This document shows, one piece after another, positions 1 through 8,395 of a stretch of DNA of 64,000 nt (positions are counted from its first letter, which is position 1; each line of letters opens with the position of its first letter). A program made the translations under genes and the position numbers. The stretch covers positions 61,538-125,537 of the forward strand of contig DAMCZI010000009.1 of NCBI GenBank assembly GCA_032095175.1, in the 5' to 3' direction. The notes under the pieces are model-generated. The model was not told where the DNA came from and did not search any database. It saw only the letters and a list, made by a program, of their open reading frames with translations. This stretch comes from DAMCZI01 sp032095175 (lineage in GTDB: Bacteria > Bacillota > Clostridia > Clostridiales > Caloramatoraceae).

Positions 1-508
1 TTGTAAAATAACAATTATATTCACATACGTGAATGTTATGTCTAAATTTCCATGGTTTCTACTGTATTGGCATATTGTTCTACTATCATAATATTATTCT
101 CTATATGTTTTAAAATTCCTTCCAAAATTTATAAAATCTTTTATAAATTTAAACCTCAAAATGATATATATGGAATTCAAACTATATATATGACATGGAC
201 ATAAATTAAAAAGTTCCAAAGAAATATTAAATATTTTATTTTTTATTATTATATCCATATTATTTATATGTAAACATTTATTACCAAGCGGTCTCAATTT
301 GTAAAATAACTAAATTAAATACAAAAATATAATTAATTAATGAAATGCTATTTGAAAATGCAAATATGCCTGAGGTCAAACGATGATATTTTGCGCTTTT
401 ACATGCCCTTTTGTCTAAGGATGTAATATATTGTATAAGTTCGACAATGTATGGAATTTATAACCATTTATTTGTATAATTCTAGTATAAACACATGGAG
501 GTATACAT
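1..508. other. AT-rich non-coding region upstream of the MASE3 kinase
   Basis: No convincing gene is seen. One short open frame on the minus strand is AT-driven and lacks a ribosome binding site. A 12-nt direct repeat, TTGTAAAATAAC, occurs at the very start and again near 299-311. A TATAAT-like hexamer at 475-480 and the GGAGG near 497 probably serve the kinase gene that starts at 509; no good -35 box is evident. Confidence 0.5.
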
Positions 509-2044
509 ATGATTGAAGGACATTCAAAATTTAAACATATTGGATTAGCATTATATTTTATTATTATAATAGGAATGATTATTTTTAAGCTTACAGGATA
601 TGATCCTTATATAGGAGGTAGTACTTATCATATTATACATATTATATCAGAGCTTTTTGCCAGTGTTGCTTTTATGAGCATGTTTGCCTTTATATACTAT
701 TCATATCCATATGAAAGAGAAATTAATTACCTCGCAGCAGGAAGTTTGTTTTTATGCGCTGCCATAACAAATGTATTTCATATATATCCATATTACAATG
801 CCGTTAGTTGCTCTGTTATTTTTTCATCACTTTCAAATATATTTCTTACAATAGGGGTGCTTTTATCATTATCACTATCCACAAAGAATATAAAAGCATC
901 AAGACTTACTGTTGTTGCTGTACCTTTAATATTAACAGTATATTTTACAGCACGTATTTTGCATAAAATAAGTGAAAACGCCTGCAGTTATTGTCCATTA
1001 CTTAGCCGGTTAAATAGCAATTGGCTTTTTATTGGATTAATACTGATAAATCTTGTATCCATATGTATTACAACAAAACAATATTATATAGCAACAATTA
1101 AACTAGATCCAAGAATATTACATGGACTACATATTTTAAACCTAGTATTTTTAGCAAGTTTATTAGGCAAGTATTCAGAAGATATATTTAGTATTATTGG
1201 ACATACCCTGAAGGTAATATCTGTATTCTTAATTACAAATTCATTTTTTTTAACAAATATAAAAAGACCTTATGAAGAAATAATGAAAACAAGAAAATTC
1301 CTTGAGGATGCAAGCAATATAAAAACAGACTTTATTGTAAACCTATCCCATGAGCTTAGGACGCCGGTTAACGTTATTTTAAGTGCAACAAAGGTACTAA
1401 ATTCCGGATTGTACGATGAAAGGTACATAAACTCCATTGAAAAAAATGCATTGAGGCTTAAAAAGGTTTGTGAAGGAATATTGGAATTCAATGAAATAGA
1501 GAATGGAGGTGTATCGGTTAATTACTGCAAAGCAGATGTGGTTTATATAATAGATGATATATTGGAAGAAGCCGATGAGATAGCTGATCAAAAAAACCTT
1601 GAAATTGAGTTTAACTTTGATGAAAAGAGATATGCAATTATAGATTATGGGAAGTTTAAGTCTATTGTTTTAAATCTTATTTCGAATGCAATAAAATATG
1701 TTCCAAGGGACGGCTTGATAAAAATAGACCTTGAGATTGAGAGGAGTATTTTAGTTAGAGTGCGTCATACTGGGCCTGGAATACCAGACAGTGAGGTTAT
1801 AAGAATATTTGATAAATTCTATAAGCTAAAGGATGATGAGCTTGAATCAACTGAGGGACTTGGAATAGGTCTTTATATATCTAAAAAGTATTGCGAACTG
1901 CTTGGTGGAAGTATACGGGTTATAAATAATGAAAATTTTTCTGGTTATGAGATGGAGTTACCTTTGGTTGAAGGTCAAGAGGAGTTTTGTCCCTACAATG
2001 GGATTAAGGCAGCAAAAGGGTTTTTTACGGATATAAACCCTTAA
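509..2044 (+). CDS. Membrane sensor histidine kinase with MASE3-type sensor domain
   Basis: The first 250 or so residues are a run of hydrophobic segments resembling the MASE3 membrane sensor domain (HIISELFASVAF near residue 44). They are followed by a HisKA dimerisation box with the phospho-acceptor His281 (NLSHELRTPVN) and a HATPase domain: N box NLISNAIKY near 389-397, G1 TGPGIP near 421-426, and G2 GLGIGLYISKKY. The Asp that normally starts the G1 motif is His420 here, which could impair ATP binding. No response regulator gene is adjacent, so it is an orphan kinase. Its ligand is unknown. A GGAGG lies 7 nt before the ATG. Its 3' end is followed at once by a B-type palindrome. Confidence 0.88.
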   Translation: MIEGHSKFKHIGLALYFIIIIGMIIFKLTGYDPYIGGSTYHIIHIISELFASVAFMSMFAFIYYSYPYEREINYLAAGSLFLCAAITNVFHIYPYYNAVSCSVIFSSLSNIFLTIGVLLSLSLSTKNIKASRLTVVAVPLILTVYFTARILHKISENACSYCPLLSRLNSNWLFIGLILINLVSICITTKQYYIATIKLDPRILHGLHILNLVFLASLLGKYSEDIFSIIGHTLKVISVFLITNSFFLTNIKRPYEEIMKTRKFLEDASNIKTDFIVNLSHELRTPVNVILSATKVLNSGLYDERYINSIEKNALRLKKVCEGILEFNEIENGGVSVNYCKADVVYIIDDILEEADEIADQKNLEIEFNFDEKRYAIIDYGKFKSIVLNLISNAIKYVPRDGLIKIDLEIERSILVRVRHTGPGIPDSEVIRIFDKFYKLKDDELESTEGLGIGLYISKKYCELLGGSIRVINNENFSGYEMELPLVEGQEEFCPYNGIKAAKGFFTDINP

Positions 2045-2045
2045 G

Positions 2046-2134
2046 AAGTGCCTGTCACATGGCAAGTGGCAAGTTGGATAATGCTGAATAAACCAGCGTT
2101 ATCCAACTTGCCACTTGCCATGTGACAGGCACTT
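2046..2134. repeat. B-type palindromic repeat, copy 1 (bidirectional terminator position)
   Basis: Near-perfect inverted repeat with arms of about 36 nt, starting AAGTGCCTGTCACATGGCAA and ending with its complement. It fills the gap between the convergent kinase and ferredoxin genes, so it could end transcription from both sides. Its outer 12 nt is the reverse complement of the A-family terminus GTGACAGGCACT. Confidence 0.9.
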
Positions 2135-2326
2135 TTATTCATGTACTGTTATTGCATCAACCGGGCAGCTTGATTGTGCCTCCTGTGCTGCATCATGGTC
2201 AAGTTCTGGAACTGGATCCGCAATTACATGTGCCTTTCCATCATCCTTTAATTCAAATACTGCTGGGGCAATTGATGGGCAAAGCCCACAGCCTATACAG
2301 GTATCCTGGTTAACTTCTGCCTTCAT
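2135..2326 (-). CDS. Small [4Fe-4S] ferredoxin
   Basis: A 63-residue ferredoxin. The N-terminal motif CIGCGLCPSIAP and a later SCPVDAI supply four cysteines for one [4Fe-4S] cluster; the second cluster of clostridial 2[4Fe-4S] ferredoxins is missing, as in the Bacillus/Thermotoga-type single-cluster proteins. It is expected to be a cytoplasmic low-potential electron carrier. I chose the ATG at 2326 because AAGGAG lies 8 nt upstream; an upstream GTG in frame falls inside that ribosome binding site. The gene is monocistronic and ends against the B-type palindrome. Confidence 0.9.
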   Translation of the reverse strand: MKAEVNQDTCIGCGLCPSIAPAVFELKDDGKAHVIADPVPELDHDAAQEAQSSCPVDAITVHE

Positions 2327-2433
2327 TCCAACCACTCCTTTTTATTTCAATATATTATATTCTATCCATTAATATAAGTTTTAAACACGGCAACAGAAAC
2401 TTGAATTATTAGTTTTTTACATTAATATCTTAT

Positions 2434-2502
2434 AACCAAGTTGGATTATCTTTGAGCAGCCCAGGGTTATCCAACTTGCCACTTGCCATGTGATAGGCAC
2501 TT
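2434..2502. repeat. B-type palindromic repeat, copy 2, left arm truncated
   Basis: The right arm (GTTATCCAACTTGCCACTTG onwards, ending GGCACTT) matches copy 1 well, but only the inner part of the left arm (ACCAAGTTGGATTATC) survives. It lies upstream of the gene starting at 2545. Confidence 0.75.
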
Positions 2503-2544
2503 ATGTAGAATAGACATATATATTTAAAGGAAACAGGTGATAGG

Positions 2545-2871
2545 GTGAGCAGAATTTCAAGCTGTGAACGGTTTTTTATAAGCAAAATTGCATTAGGGTT
2601 TGAGGGAATAGGAAAGGAAATAAGTCAGCATGATGTTGAGTGTCTTTTAGGGGATGGTATTAAAAGAGATGCAGAATTTATAGGAGCTATAAAGAAGGCT
2701 CTTTCTTATTCATATTCAAGTGATCCATCTGAATCTGTTTGGGAGGAATACATTAAGAAGTTGTATAAAGGAAGAGAGACTCTTTTAAGAGATGTAGTTG
2801 TTGAATGGTATGCAAAGCATTGTAAGCCAGGGTTTTTGGATATAGTTAAGGGAATGTTTAAAAGAGGGTAG
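2545..2871 (+). CDS. Hypothetical protein, 108 aa
   Basis: No family recognised. It begins with GTG after AAAGGAAACAGGTGATAG, a reasonable ribosome binding site. The protein is soluble, mixed charge, with no signal peptide or membrane segment, and appears mainly helical (EEYIKKLYKGRETLLRDVV in the middle). The C-terminus is basic (KGMFKRG). Codon use matches its neighbours. It is a single gene on the plus strand between a B-type repeat and a D-type repeat, opposed to the ABC efflux operon. Confidence 0.6.
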   Translation: MSRISSCERFFISKIALGFEGIGKEISQHDVECLLGDGIKRDAEFIGAIKKALSYSYSSDPSESVWEEYIKKLYKGRETLLRDVVVEWYAKHCKPGFLDIVKGMFKRG

Positions 2872-2882
2872 AAGAAGTAACA

Positions 2883-2923
2883 AGGAAACCTCTGAAAAAG
2901 TAGGTTTTAGAAATTAAAAAGGG
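2883..2923 (+). repeat. D-type repeat, copy 1 (short)
   Basis: The block CTGAAAAAGTAGGTTTTAGA followed by AATTAAAAAGGG recurs at 37203-37306, 47358-47481 and 52585-52667. This copy lacks the internal part. It is followed by GGTAACAAG, an A-like beginning that runs into the hairpin at 2944. Confidence 0.65.
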
Positions 2924-2943
2924 ATTTATCAAGGTAACAAGAA

Positions 2944-2970
2944 AGTGCAAGGCATGTGCCTTGCACTTTT
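2944..2970. terminator. Hairpin between convergent genes
   Basis: AGTGCAAGGCA-TGTGCCTTGCACT stem followed by TTTTATTC on the plus strand; it overlaps the stop of the minus-strand permease gene. It can act for the plus-strand gene ending at 2871 and, less clearly, for the ABC operon. Confidence 0.7.
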
Positions 2971-4177
2971 ATTCGTATCTTAGTGCATCTATTGGGTCAA
3001 GCTTTGAGGCTTTGTTGGCTGGATAGATTCCAAAGAATACTCCAACGGCAGAAGAGAATAGAAATGCTACTATTATTGTTCCTATTGATACTCCTGGAGT
3101 TATGTCCATAAACGAACCTATTATAAATGCAAAACCAACTCCAAATATCATGCCTATTATTCCTCCAATAACGGAGATGATAACAGACTCTATAAGGAAT
3201 TGCATTAGTATATCCTTTCTCTTTGCTCCCAGTGCCTTCCTTATTCCTATCTCCCTTGTTCTTTCCGTTACAGATACAAGCATTATATTCATAACACCTA
3301 TACCACCAACAAGGAGGGATATTCCTGCAATTGAACCTATTATCATTGTAAATATGTTTAAAACTTTGTTTATCTGATCAAGCTGCTTTACTAGGCTTTC
3401 AGCTCTATATTTACCACTGTTATGATGATTTGCTTCCAAAAGCCTTATTACATTGCTTGCTGTTGCTTCACTATCCTTCTGATTTGCAACAAGGATCTCA
3501 ACCTGACCTATTACAAAATCTGCTGAAAACATCTTTTCTCCAAAGGTTATTGGTACATATGCAACTACAGGCATATTATCTGCGAAAGACTCTGCAAAGG
3601 GACCATTTTCATTTTTATTTACACCTATTATTACTGCATTTGTCATTCCAGATTGGTTTCCTATCTTTAATGCCTTTCCTGTACAATCTGTATATCCAAA
3701 TAGCTTTCTTGCACTTATATCATCTATTACCACAACAGCCTTTCCCAGAAGAATATCTCTTTGATTTAAAAATCTGCCATACAGCATTTTAGGATTACCA
3801 ATGGCTGCGTAGTCGCTGTTGGTTGCCACAACAAAGGCTCTTTTAGCTCCCTTGTCCCCTTTTACATTTGCTCCCTTTTGAAAGAGGGGGGCAGCGTTTT
3901 CTACCTCTGGTATTTTTTCTTTTATATCATGTATATCCTTCATTGTGAAGTAATCTCTCTTTGTTGCTTGATCTCCTGTATCAACTCTAAGCTCTATTAC
4001 GTTTACTCCTATTTTTTCAAACTCTCCACTTATGGCGCTTTTTCCTCCGTTTCCTATGGAAACAATTGTGATTACCGAGGAAATACCAATTATTATTCCA
4101 AGCATTGTTAGGAAGGAACGGAGCTTATTTGAGAGGATGCTGGTAGTGGCGGATCTAAAGCTTTCATATATGTTCAT
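2969..4177 (-). CDS. MacB-type ABC transporter permease
   Basis: A 402-residue membrane protein with one N-terminal membrane segment (residues 20-42), a MacB-like extracytoplasmic domain (about 50-260) and three C-terminal membrane helices of the FtsX/DUF214 fold. The loop after the second helix carries the family signature VSVTERTREIGIRKALGAKR. It should form a tripartite-like mechanotransmitting exporter with the ATPase at 4328-5020 and the adaptor at 5013-6137. In this organism without an outer membrane such systems export peptides or drugs, or sense envelope stress. The gap to the ATPase gene holds an A-type hairpin, which may lower expression of this last gene of the operon. Confidence 0.9.
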   Translation of the reverse strand: MNIYESFRSATTSILSNKLRSFLTMLGIIIGISSVITIVSIGNGGKSAISGEFEKIGVNVIELRVDTGDQATKRDYFTMKDIHDIKEKIPEVENAAPLFQKGANVKGDKGAKRAFVVATNSDYAAIGNPKMLYGRFLNQRDILLGKAVVVIDDISARKLFGYTDCTGKALKIGNQSGMTNAVIIGVNKNENGPFAESFADNMPVVAYVPITFGEKMFSADFVIGQVEILVANQKDSEATASNVIRLLEANHHNSGKYRAESLVKQLDQINKVLNIFTMIIGSIAGISLLVGGIGVMNIMLVSVTERTREIGIRKALGAKRKDILMQFLIESVIISVIGGIIGMIFGVGFAFIIGSFMDITPGVSIGTIIVAFLFSSAVGVFFGIYPANKASKLDPIDALRYE

Positions 4178-4195
4178 CGTTTCACCTACTTTAGG

Positions 4196-4286
4196 AGGTA
4201 ACAGGCACTTGAGTTATGAGTTATTTAATTAAAGCATCTGACGATGCTTTTAATTAAATAACTCATAACTCAAGAGCCTATCACCT
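4196..4286. repeat. A-type palindromic repeat, copy 1
   Basis: About 91 nt, from AGGTAACAGGCACTTGAG to CTCAAGAGCCTATCACCT. The arms read GAGTTATGAGTTATTT and AAATAACTCATAACTC, a compensated variant of the commoner GAGTTTTGAG/CTCAAAACTC. The centre is AAAGCATC-TGAC-GATGCTTT. It lies inside an operon, between ATPase and permease genes. Confidence 0.92.
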
Positions 4287-4304
4287 TGGATATTTTTGGA
4301 GAAG

Positions 4305-4325
4305 AAGTGCCAGGCAAGTGGCACT
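4305..4325. repeat. Short B-like hairpin
   Basis: AGTGCCAGGCAAGTGGCACT, a minimal palindrome built from the outer B-type motifs, immediately after the ATPase stop codon. Similar mini-hairpins sit at 35663-35686 and, degraded, at 37410-37432. Confidence 0.6.
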
Positions 4326-4327
4326 GG

Positions 4328-5020
4328 TTATAGCGTTATCCTTTTATCAACTTTTTTGTCATCAATAATTAAGCCGTCTCTTACTTTTACAATTCTTTTT
4401 GTGTACTGTGCAATGTCTGGCTCGTGGGTTACCATCAAAAGAGTTGTTCCGTTTTCGTTTAGTTCCTGGAATATCCTCATTATGTCTATACTTGATGCTG
4501 TATCAAGGTTCCCTGTTGGTTCATCGGCCATAAGCACCGATGGTTTCATGACAATGGATCTTGCTATTGCAACTCTTTGCCTTTGACCTCCTGAAAGCTC
4601 ATTGGGTTTATGTTCCATTCTGTCTCCTAATCCAACAATGTCCATAGCTTCCTTCGCCCTTGTTTTTCTTTCTTTAAGAGAAACTCCTGCGTATACCATT
4701 GGGAGTTCTACATTTTCAAGGGAAGTAAGCCTTGGTAAAAGGTTAAAAGCTTGAAATACGAAGCCTATCTCTCTGTTTCTTACCTCTGCAAGTTCATTGT
4801 CATCCATGTTGGATACATCATTGTCATTTAATATGTACTGTCCTGCTGTAAGCCTGTCAAGGCATCCTAATATATTCATAAGGGTTGACTTTCCGGAACC
4901 TGATGGACCCATTATGGAAACATACTCCCCCTTTTCTACAAGAAGGTTTATTCCTCTTAGTGCCTCAAACTCTATTACTCCGGTGTTATATACCTTTTTT
5001 AAGTCCTTTACCTCAAGCAT
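4328..5020 (-). CDS. ABC transporter ATP-binding protein (MacB/LolD type)
   Basis: A 230-residue ATPase. Walker A GPSGSGKST, Q-loop in VFQAFNLLPRLT, signature LSGGQRQRVAIAR, Walker B VLMADEPTGNLD and the H-loop in MVTHEPD are all intact. It energises the permease at 2969-4177. The start is taken as the ATG at 5020 (MLEVKDLKK), preceded by AGGGTGAAGGAA; this gives an 8-nt overlap with the adaptor gene, a sign of translational coupling. An in-frame earlier start would add 11 residues lying inside the adaptor gene and is less likely. Confidence 0.93.
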   Translation of the reverse strand: MLEVKDLKKVYNTGVIEFEALRGINLLVEKGEYVSIMGPSGSGKSTLMNILGCLDRLTAGQYILNDNDVSNMDDNELAEVRNREIGFVFQAFNLLPRLTSLENVELPMVYAGVSLKERKTRAKEAMDIVGLGDRMEHKPNELSGGQRQRVAIARSIVMKPSVLMADEPTGNLDTASSIDIMRIFQELNENGTTLLMVTHEPDIAQYTKRIVKVRDGLIIDDKKVDKRITL

Positions 5021-6137
5021 TTCCTTCACCCTTTTCAATAACCACAGCGCCATTTTTAAGTGTTGCTGGTGGGTTAAGAATTACCCTGTCCTTTTCAGTT
5101 ATTCCTTCTACTACCTCGACTTCTGTATCTGATGATACCCCTGTTTTAATAGCTTTTAGCTTTGCAGTGTTATTTTCCATTACATAAAGAGTTTCATTTC
5201 CTTCTTTGTCTGTTATTATTGCCTCCATTGGAATCTTAAGTACATTATCCTTTACAGCTCCTATTATATTTACATCTACATCAAAACCTGGAATAAGATT
5301 TCCTCTGTCTCCGGTTATTTCTATGTAGGCTTTTATAACTGTATCTGATCCTGTAGCTGTCATTACCTTTGTGGCAGATGGATCTATTTTCTCAACCCTT
5401 CCCTCTACAGAAATATCTGAAAATTTAACCTCTGCATCCTGACCTTCCTTTATGCTTAAAACATCATATTGATTTATGTTTGCAGAAACTCTTAAATTAT
5501 TTAAATCCTCAATAGTTATTAGGGGCATTTGCATTGGAGTAGGACTGCCTTCCGCTACATTTAGAGCTGTTACAATACCATCAAAATCTGCCTTTATGTA
5601 TCTTTGCTGCTTTGAAATATTGCTTTTAATATTTTGAAGGTTAAGCTTTGCTATTTCAACTTGGTTTTCCTGAAGTTTAATCTGATCATCTATGTTTGAA
5701 ACTGATTGCTGAATCCCCTGAATTGGTAGAGTTTGCGTTCCCTGGGGTGGCTGAGCGTTTTCAGCATTCTTTATTGAAGTTCTTTGCTTTTTTAATGCTT
5801 CAAGCTGAAGCTTTGCACTGTCATATTGAAGCTCTGCCGCTTTAAGCTGGGATGAAAGGTCTTGTGTTTCTAATTCTACAAGCACATTTCCCTTTTTAAC
5901 TTTGTCTCCAACCTTTACATTTACCTTTAGAACCTTTGTTGGGTTTGATAAAAAATAGTCCTTTTTGTTTTTAGATTCTATGTTCCCCTCTGTTGAAAGG
6001 TAGGATATTATCTTTCCTCTGACTGGCTTTGCAGTTTTTACCTCTGACCCTGGACCACGCCTACCCTTATAAATTAATAAAAGGACTGCAAGGATTACAG
6101 CCCCAACAATTACTACTATCCAACCCTTTTTCTTCAT
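5013..6137 (-). CDS. Efflux periplasmic-adaptor (MacA/HlyD-like) subunit
   Basis: A 374-residue membrane-fusion protein. It has an N-terminal anchor helix (about residues 5-23), a biotinyl-lipoyl half motif (VKVGDKVKKGNVLVELE), a coiled-coil hairpin rich in Gln/Lys/Leu (about 95-175), the second lipoyl half (IKADFDGIVTALNVAEGSP) and a beta-barrel domain. The short hairpin contains a Gln/Pro-rich stretch near residues 125-145. It couples the MacB-like permease to its extracellular substrate. It overlaps the upstream marR gene by 4 nt and the downstream ATPase gene by 8 nt, so the four genes form one operon. Confidence 0.92.
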   Translation of the reverse strand: MKKKGWIVVIVGAVILAVLLLIYKGRRGPGSEVKTAKPVRGKIISYLSTEGNIESKNKKDYFLSNPTKVLKVNVKVGDKVKKGNVLVELETQDLSSQLKAAELQYDSAKLQLEALKKQRTSIKNAENAQPPQGTQTLPIQGIQQSVSNIDDQIKLQENQVEIAKLNLQNIKSNISKQQRYIKADFDGIVTALNVAEGSPTPMQMPLITIEDLNNLRVSANINQYDVLSIKEGQDAEVKFSDISVEGRVEKIDPSATKVMTATGSDTVIKAYIEITGDRGNLIPGFDVDVNIIGAVKDNVLKIPMEAIITDKEGNETLYVMENNTAKLKAIKTGVSSDTEVEVVEGITEKDRVILNPPATLKNGAVVIEKGEGNA

Positions 6138-6574
6138 GACGCTTCACATCCCTTTATTATTTCATTAAATCTTGATAATCCTTCAAGTATTGCCTTTATA
6201 TCTTCTTCAGTAGCATTTTGAAACACATCTCTTATGTAATCTGTATATTTTTCTGCAATTTCTTTTCTTATATTCAGCGCCTTCTGGGATGCAGTTATTA
6301 ATATTCTTCTTCTATCTGTGTCGTCAACAATTCTTTCAACCAGGCCTTCCTCAACAAGCTTATCGATTATTCCCGATACTGTGCTATTTGCAAGACCAAC
6401 TGTGGAGCTTAGCTCCTTAAGGCTCATCTCCGGTTCATCCATTATTCTGCATAATACTGTCATCATAGATGAATTCATGCTTTTAAAGCCTACTTTGCCG
6501 CACACGTTTCGATTTATTTCCCTGTTAATTGAGCGCATAAATCCATGAACTAAATATAATTTTTCCCTATACAT
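6134..6574 (-). CDS. MarR family transcriptional regulator
   Basis: A 146-residue winged-helix protein. The recognition region reads LKELSSTVGLANSTVSGIID and is followed by the wing with the conserved DxRR of the family (VDDTDRRRILI). It is the first gene of the efflux operon and overlaps the adaptor gene by 4 nt. It therefore probably represses its own operon and is released by a substrate of the pump. Candidate operator palindromes lie at 6623-6633 and 6656-6669. GAAGGGTGAT precedes the ATG at 6574. Confidence 0.93.
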   Translation of the reverse strand: MYREKLYLVHGFMRSINREINRNVCGKVGFKSMNSSMMTVLCRIMDEPEMSLKELSSTVGLANSTVSGIIDKLVEEGLVERIVDDTDRRRILITASQKALNIRKEIAEKYTDYIRDVFQNATEEDIKAILEGLSRFNEIIKGCEAS

Positions 6575-6616
6575 AAATTATCACCCTTCACCCATGAATA
6601 ATTCACTTTCGAAATA

Positions 6617-6669
6617 ATTTTACCACCATGTGGATTTTTACTCAATGGTTTAAATTTACAAAATTGTAA
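6617..6669 (-). promoter_or_regulatory. Promoter and candidate MarR operator of the efflux operon
   Basis: On the minus strand TTGAGT (6640-6645) and TAAAAT (6617-6622) are separated by exactly 17 nt. The spacer holds an imperfect palindrome, CCACATGGTGG, and a perfect 14-nt palindrome, TTACAAAATTGTAA, lies just upstream at 6656-6669. Both are placed where a MarR repressor could act. Which one is used is inference. Confidence 0.6.
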
Positions 6670-6720
6670 GATGAATTGAGTTGGATAGCATATAAATAAA
6701 GGTTATGCTTTATAGTGCTG

Positions 6721-6811
6721 GGTAACAAGCACTTGAGTTTTGAGTTATTTAATCACAAGCATTATCAGATGCTTGTGATTAAATAACTCAAAACTCAAGA
6801 TCCTGTCACCT
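6721..6811. repeat. A-type palindromic repeat, copy 2
   Basis: Arms as in the family consensus; centre ATCACAAGCATTATCAGATGC-TTGTGAT keeps its own inner palindrome with a sequence different from copy 1. Upstream of the marR promoter. Confidence 0.92.
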
Positions 6812-6836
6812 CTGTCACCTTGGGGTACCTGGGGAT

Positions 6837-6880
6837 GGACGTTGTGCAGCAGTATTGTCCAACTTGCCATGTACCTTGTC
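6837..6880. repeat. Degraded B-type remnant
   Basis: GTCCAACTTGCCATGTACCT resembles the inner and outer parts of a B-type right arm; the left arm is barely recognisable. Low confidence. Confidence 0.35.
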
Positions 6881-6885
6881 TTCTT

Positions 6886-7470
6886 CTATTTCAATAGAGC
6901 ACCTAAAAGTTTTTCTGCTTCATCAAGGGTACATTTATCGGATATATCAATTCTCAAGCTTCTATAGCCAAGCTCTCCGTTCCAATTGTTTTTGCTGTCT
7001 GGTAGTACATTTACCTTTATATTTTCATCTTCCAGCTTTTTCTTTATTGAATTTGCATACTTTATGTTTTCTTTGGATTTATCCGATGAATTAAACTCAG
7101 CTCGTATAAGTATTGTGTTTTTATTTATAACAAGGCTGCTTAATCCTACATCCATAAGTATATATTGGCTGCTTCCCTTCATCTTCCTTTCAGCCTCTCT
7201 TTTAAAGGCTTCCTTATTCTTGTATTCAATTATTGAAGCGCCATACCCTAAATCCTTTGACTGATTTCTTATGTACTTTAGTAGATCTCCTATATTCTTT
7301 CCATCCTGGGATATTGCACTTTTTGATGAATAGATTAAAAAATGTATTTCTTCATCCATTGTTACAGTTGTATACCTTTCTAGTCTTTTTGCCTGGTAAA
7401 CGAGATATAAAATAGCTGCTGTTGTAAATATGATTATCAGTACTACTATAAAGCCTTTAAATCCTTTCAA
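6886..7470 (-). CDS. Membrane-anchored protein, weakly SpoIIP/amidase-like
   Basis: About 194 residues with one N-terminal membrane helix (KGFIVVLIIIFTTAAILYLV) and an extracytoplasmic domain. The C-terminal part (YRSLRIDISDKCTLDEAEKL) and the preceding alternation of strands and helices recall the end of SpoIIP/amidase-3 folds, but the zinc-binding His and Glu residues of amidases are not visible, so an enzymatic role is doubtful. The start is uncertain: TTG at 7470 has GGGGTGAT at a good distance; GTG at 7479 lies within that site. I do not assign a function. Confidence 0.6.
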   Translation of the reverse strand: MKGFKGFIVVLIIIFTTAAILYLVYQAKRLERYTTVTMDEEIHFLIYSSKSAISQDGKNIGDLLKYIRNQSKDLGYGASIIEYKNKEAFKREAERKMKGSSQYILMDVGLSSLVINKNTILIRAEFNSSDKSKENIKYANSIKKKLEDENIKVNVLPDSKNNWNGELGYRSLRIDISDKCTLDEAEKLLGALLK

Positions 7471-7533
7471 AAATATCACCCCATGGAATTTTCATATTTT
7501 AAATATATGAAATTCAATTAGGGAATTATTACA

Positions 7534-7615
7534 GGGTGATAGGCAAGTGGCAAGTTGGATAACAATGAAGACTTCAGTGTTATTCAACTTGCCACTTGCC
7601 ATGTGCCTGACACTT
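7534..7615. repeat. B-type palindromic repeat, copy 3
   Basis: Left arm GGCAAGTGGCAAGTTGGATA, right arm TATTCAACTTGCCACTTGCC; the outer end is asymmetric (GGGTGATAGGC against GCCTGACACTT). It abuts the stop codon of the minus-strand lipoprotein gene and may terminate it. Confidence 0.85.
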
Positions 7616-7616
7616 C

Positions 7617-8387
7617 TTATTTAAACCTTATAAAATAGCTCCACTTTTTGCCATCGTATTTTCCTTCAAGGTTGTACTTCGTTTCGCTGCCCGTTTTATC
7701 CTTTACTGTAACTGTGGTTTTAGATGAAACATCTGTGTATGATGTTGTGTTTATCTTTATATAGTAGTTATAGGTTTCAACTTCCTTTGGGAATTTTACC
7801 TTTATTCCTCTTTTATCTACACTGTCCAATATTCTCTTTTGCTCAACTGAAAGTATTCCTTTTGTAACTGTGTAATCCTTTGTTATATCAACAACAACTG
7901 TGGAATTTTCAGCTACATTGGTTTTTTCTATAATAAGCTCCAGCAAAGATATATAGTATTCAGGTACGTTTTTACTTGTTGTCTTTCTCATTATTCTCTT
8001 TAAAAATTCATTTTCAATTGATGTATCTATATGGTATAGAGTTTTCTTATCATCTATAAGGTTTACAATGTCCTTGTCATTTACTCCAGCAATATAGTTA
8101 AAGAACATTATTTCCTTCCTGCCATCGTAGAATTGGAATGTAAAGTCTGGCTCAAGCTTCATATCTTCCTTGGCATCTCTTCCCTTTTCTATAGTTGATT
8201 TAATTCTTGATATACTCTTTGAATCCACTATAGTGTACTTTGCTGCGTTTCTTGTACTTGTTATTATTATCCTATCTATATGAGCACCCTCTAGTGGTTC
8301 TCTCAGCGCCTTTTCTGTAGGGCTTTTTCCCCTGCAGGAGGATAAAACAAGCGGAATTATCAGTAAAATTAAAAACATCTTTTTCAT
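7617..8387 (-). CDS. Putative lipoprotein of unknown function
   Basis: A 256-residue protein with a classic lipoprotein signal peptide: MKKMFLILLIIPLVLSSC, with the lipobox LSSC and the acylated Cys at residue 18. It would be lipidated by the Lgt encoded nearby and anchored on the outer face of the membrane. The mature part is mixed alpha/beta with no motif I recognise. The start at 8387 is set by TAGGTGAT upstream and by the signal peptide; longer versions would bury it. Only 8 nt separate it from the upstream acetyltransferase gene, so the two are probably cotranscribed. Confidence 0.8.
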   Translation of the reverse strand: MKKMFLILLIIPLVLSSCRGKSPTEKALREPLEGAHIDRIIITSTRNAAKYTIVDSKSISRIKSTIEKGRDAKEDMKLEPDFTFQFYDGRKEIMFFNYIAGVNDKDIVNLIDDKKTLYHIDTSIENEFLKRIMRKTTSKNVPEYYISLLELIIEKTNVAENSTVVVDITKDYTVTKGILSVEQKRILDSVDKRGIKVKFPKEVETYNYYIKINTTSYTDVSSKTTVTVKDKTGSETKYNLEGKYDGKKWSYFIRFK

Positions 8388-8395
8388 AATATCAC

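Noticed and set aside
94..297. 67-codon frame on the minus strand at the left end
   Set aside because: AT-driven composition (Ile, Asn, Lys, Phe), no ribosome binding site, no domain.
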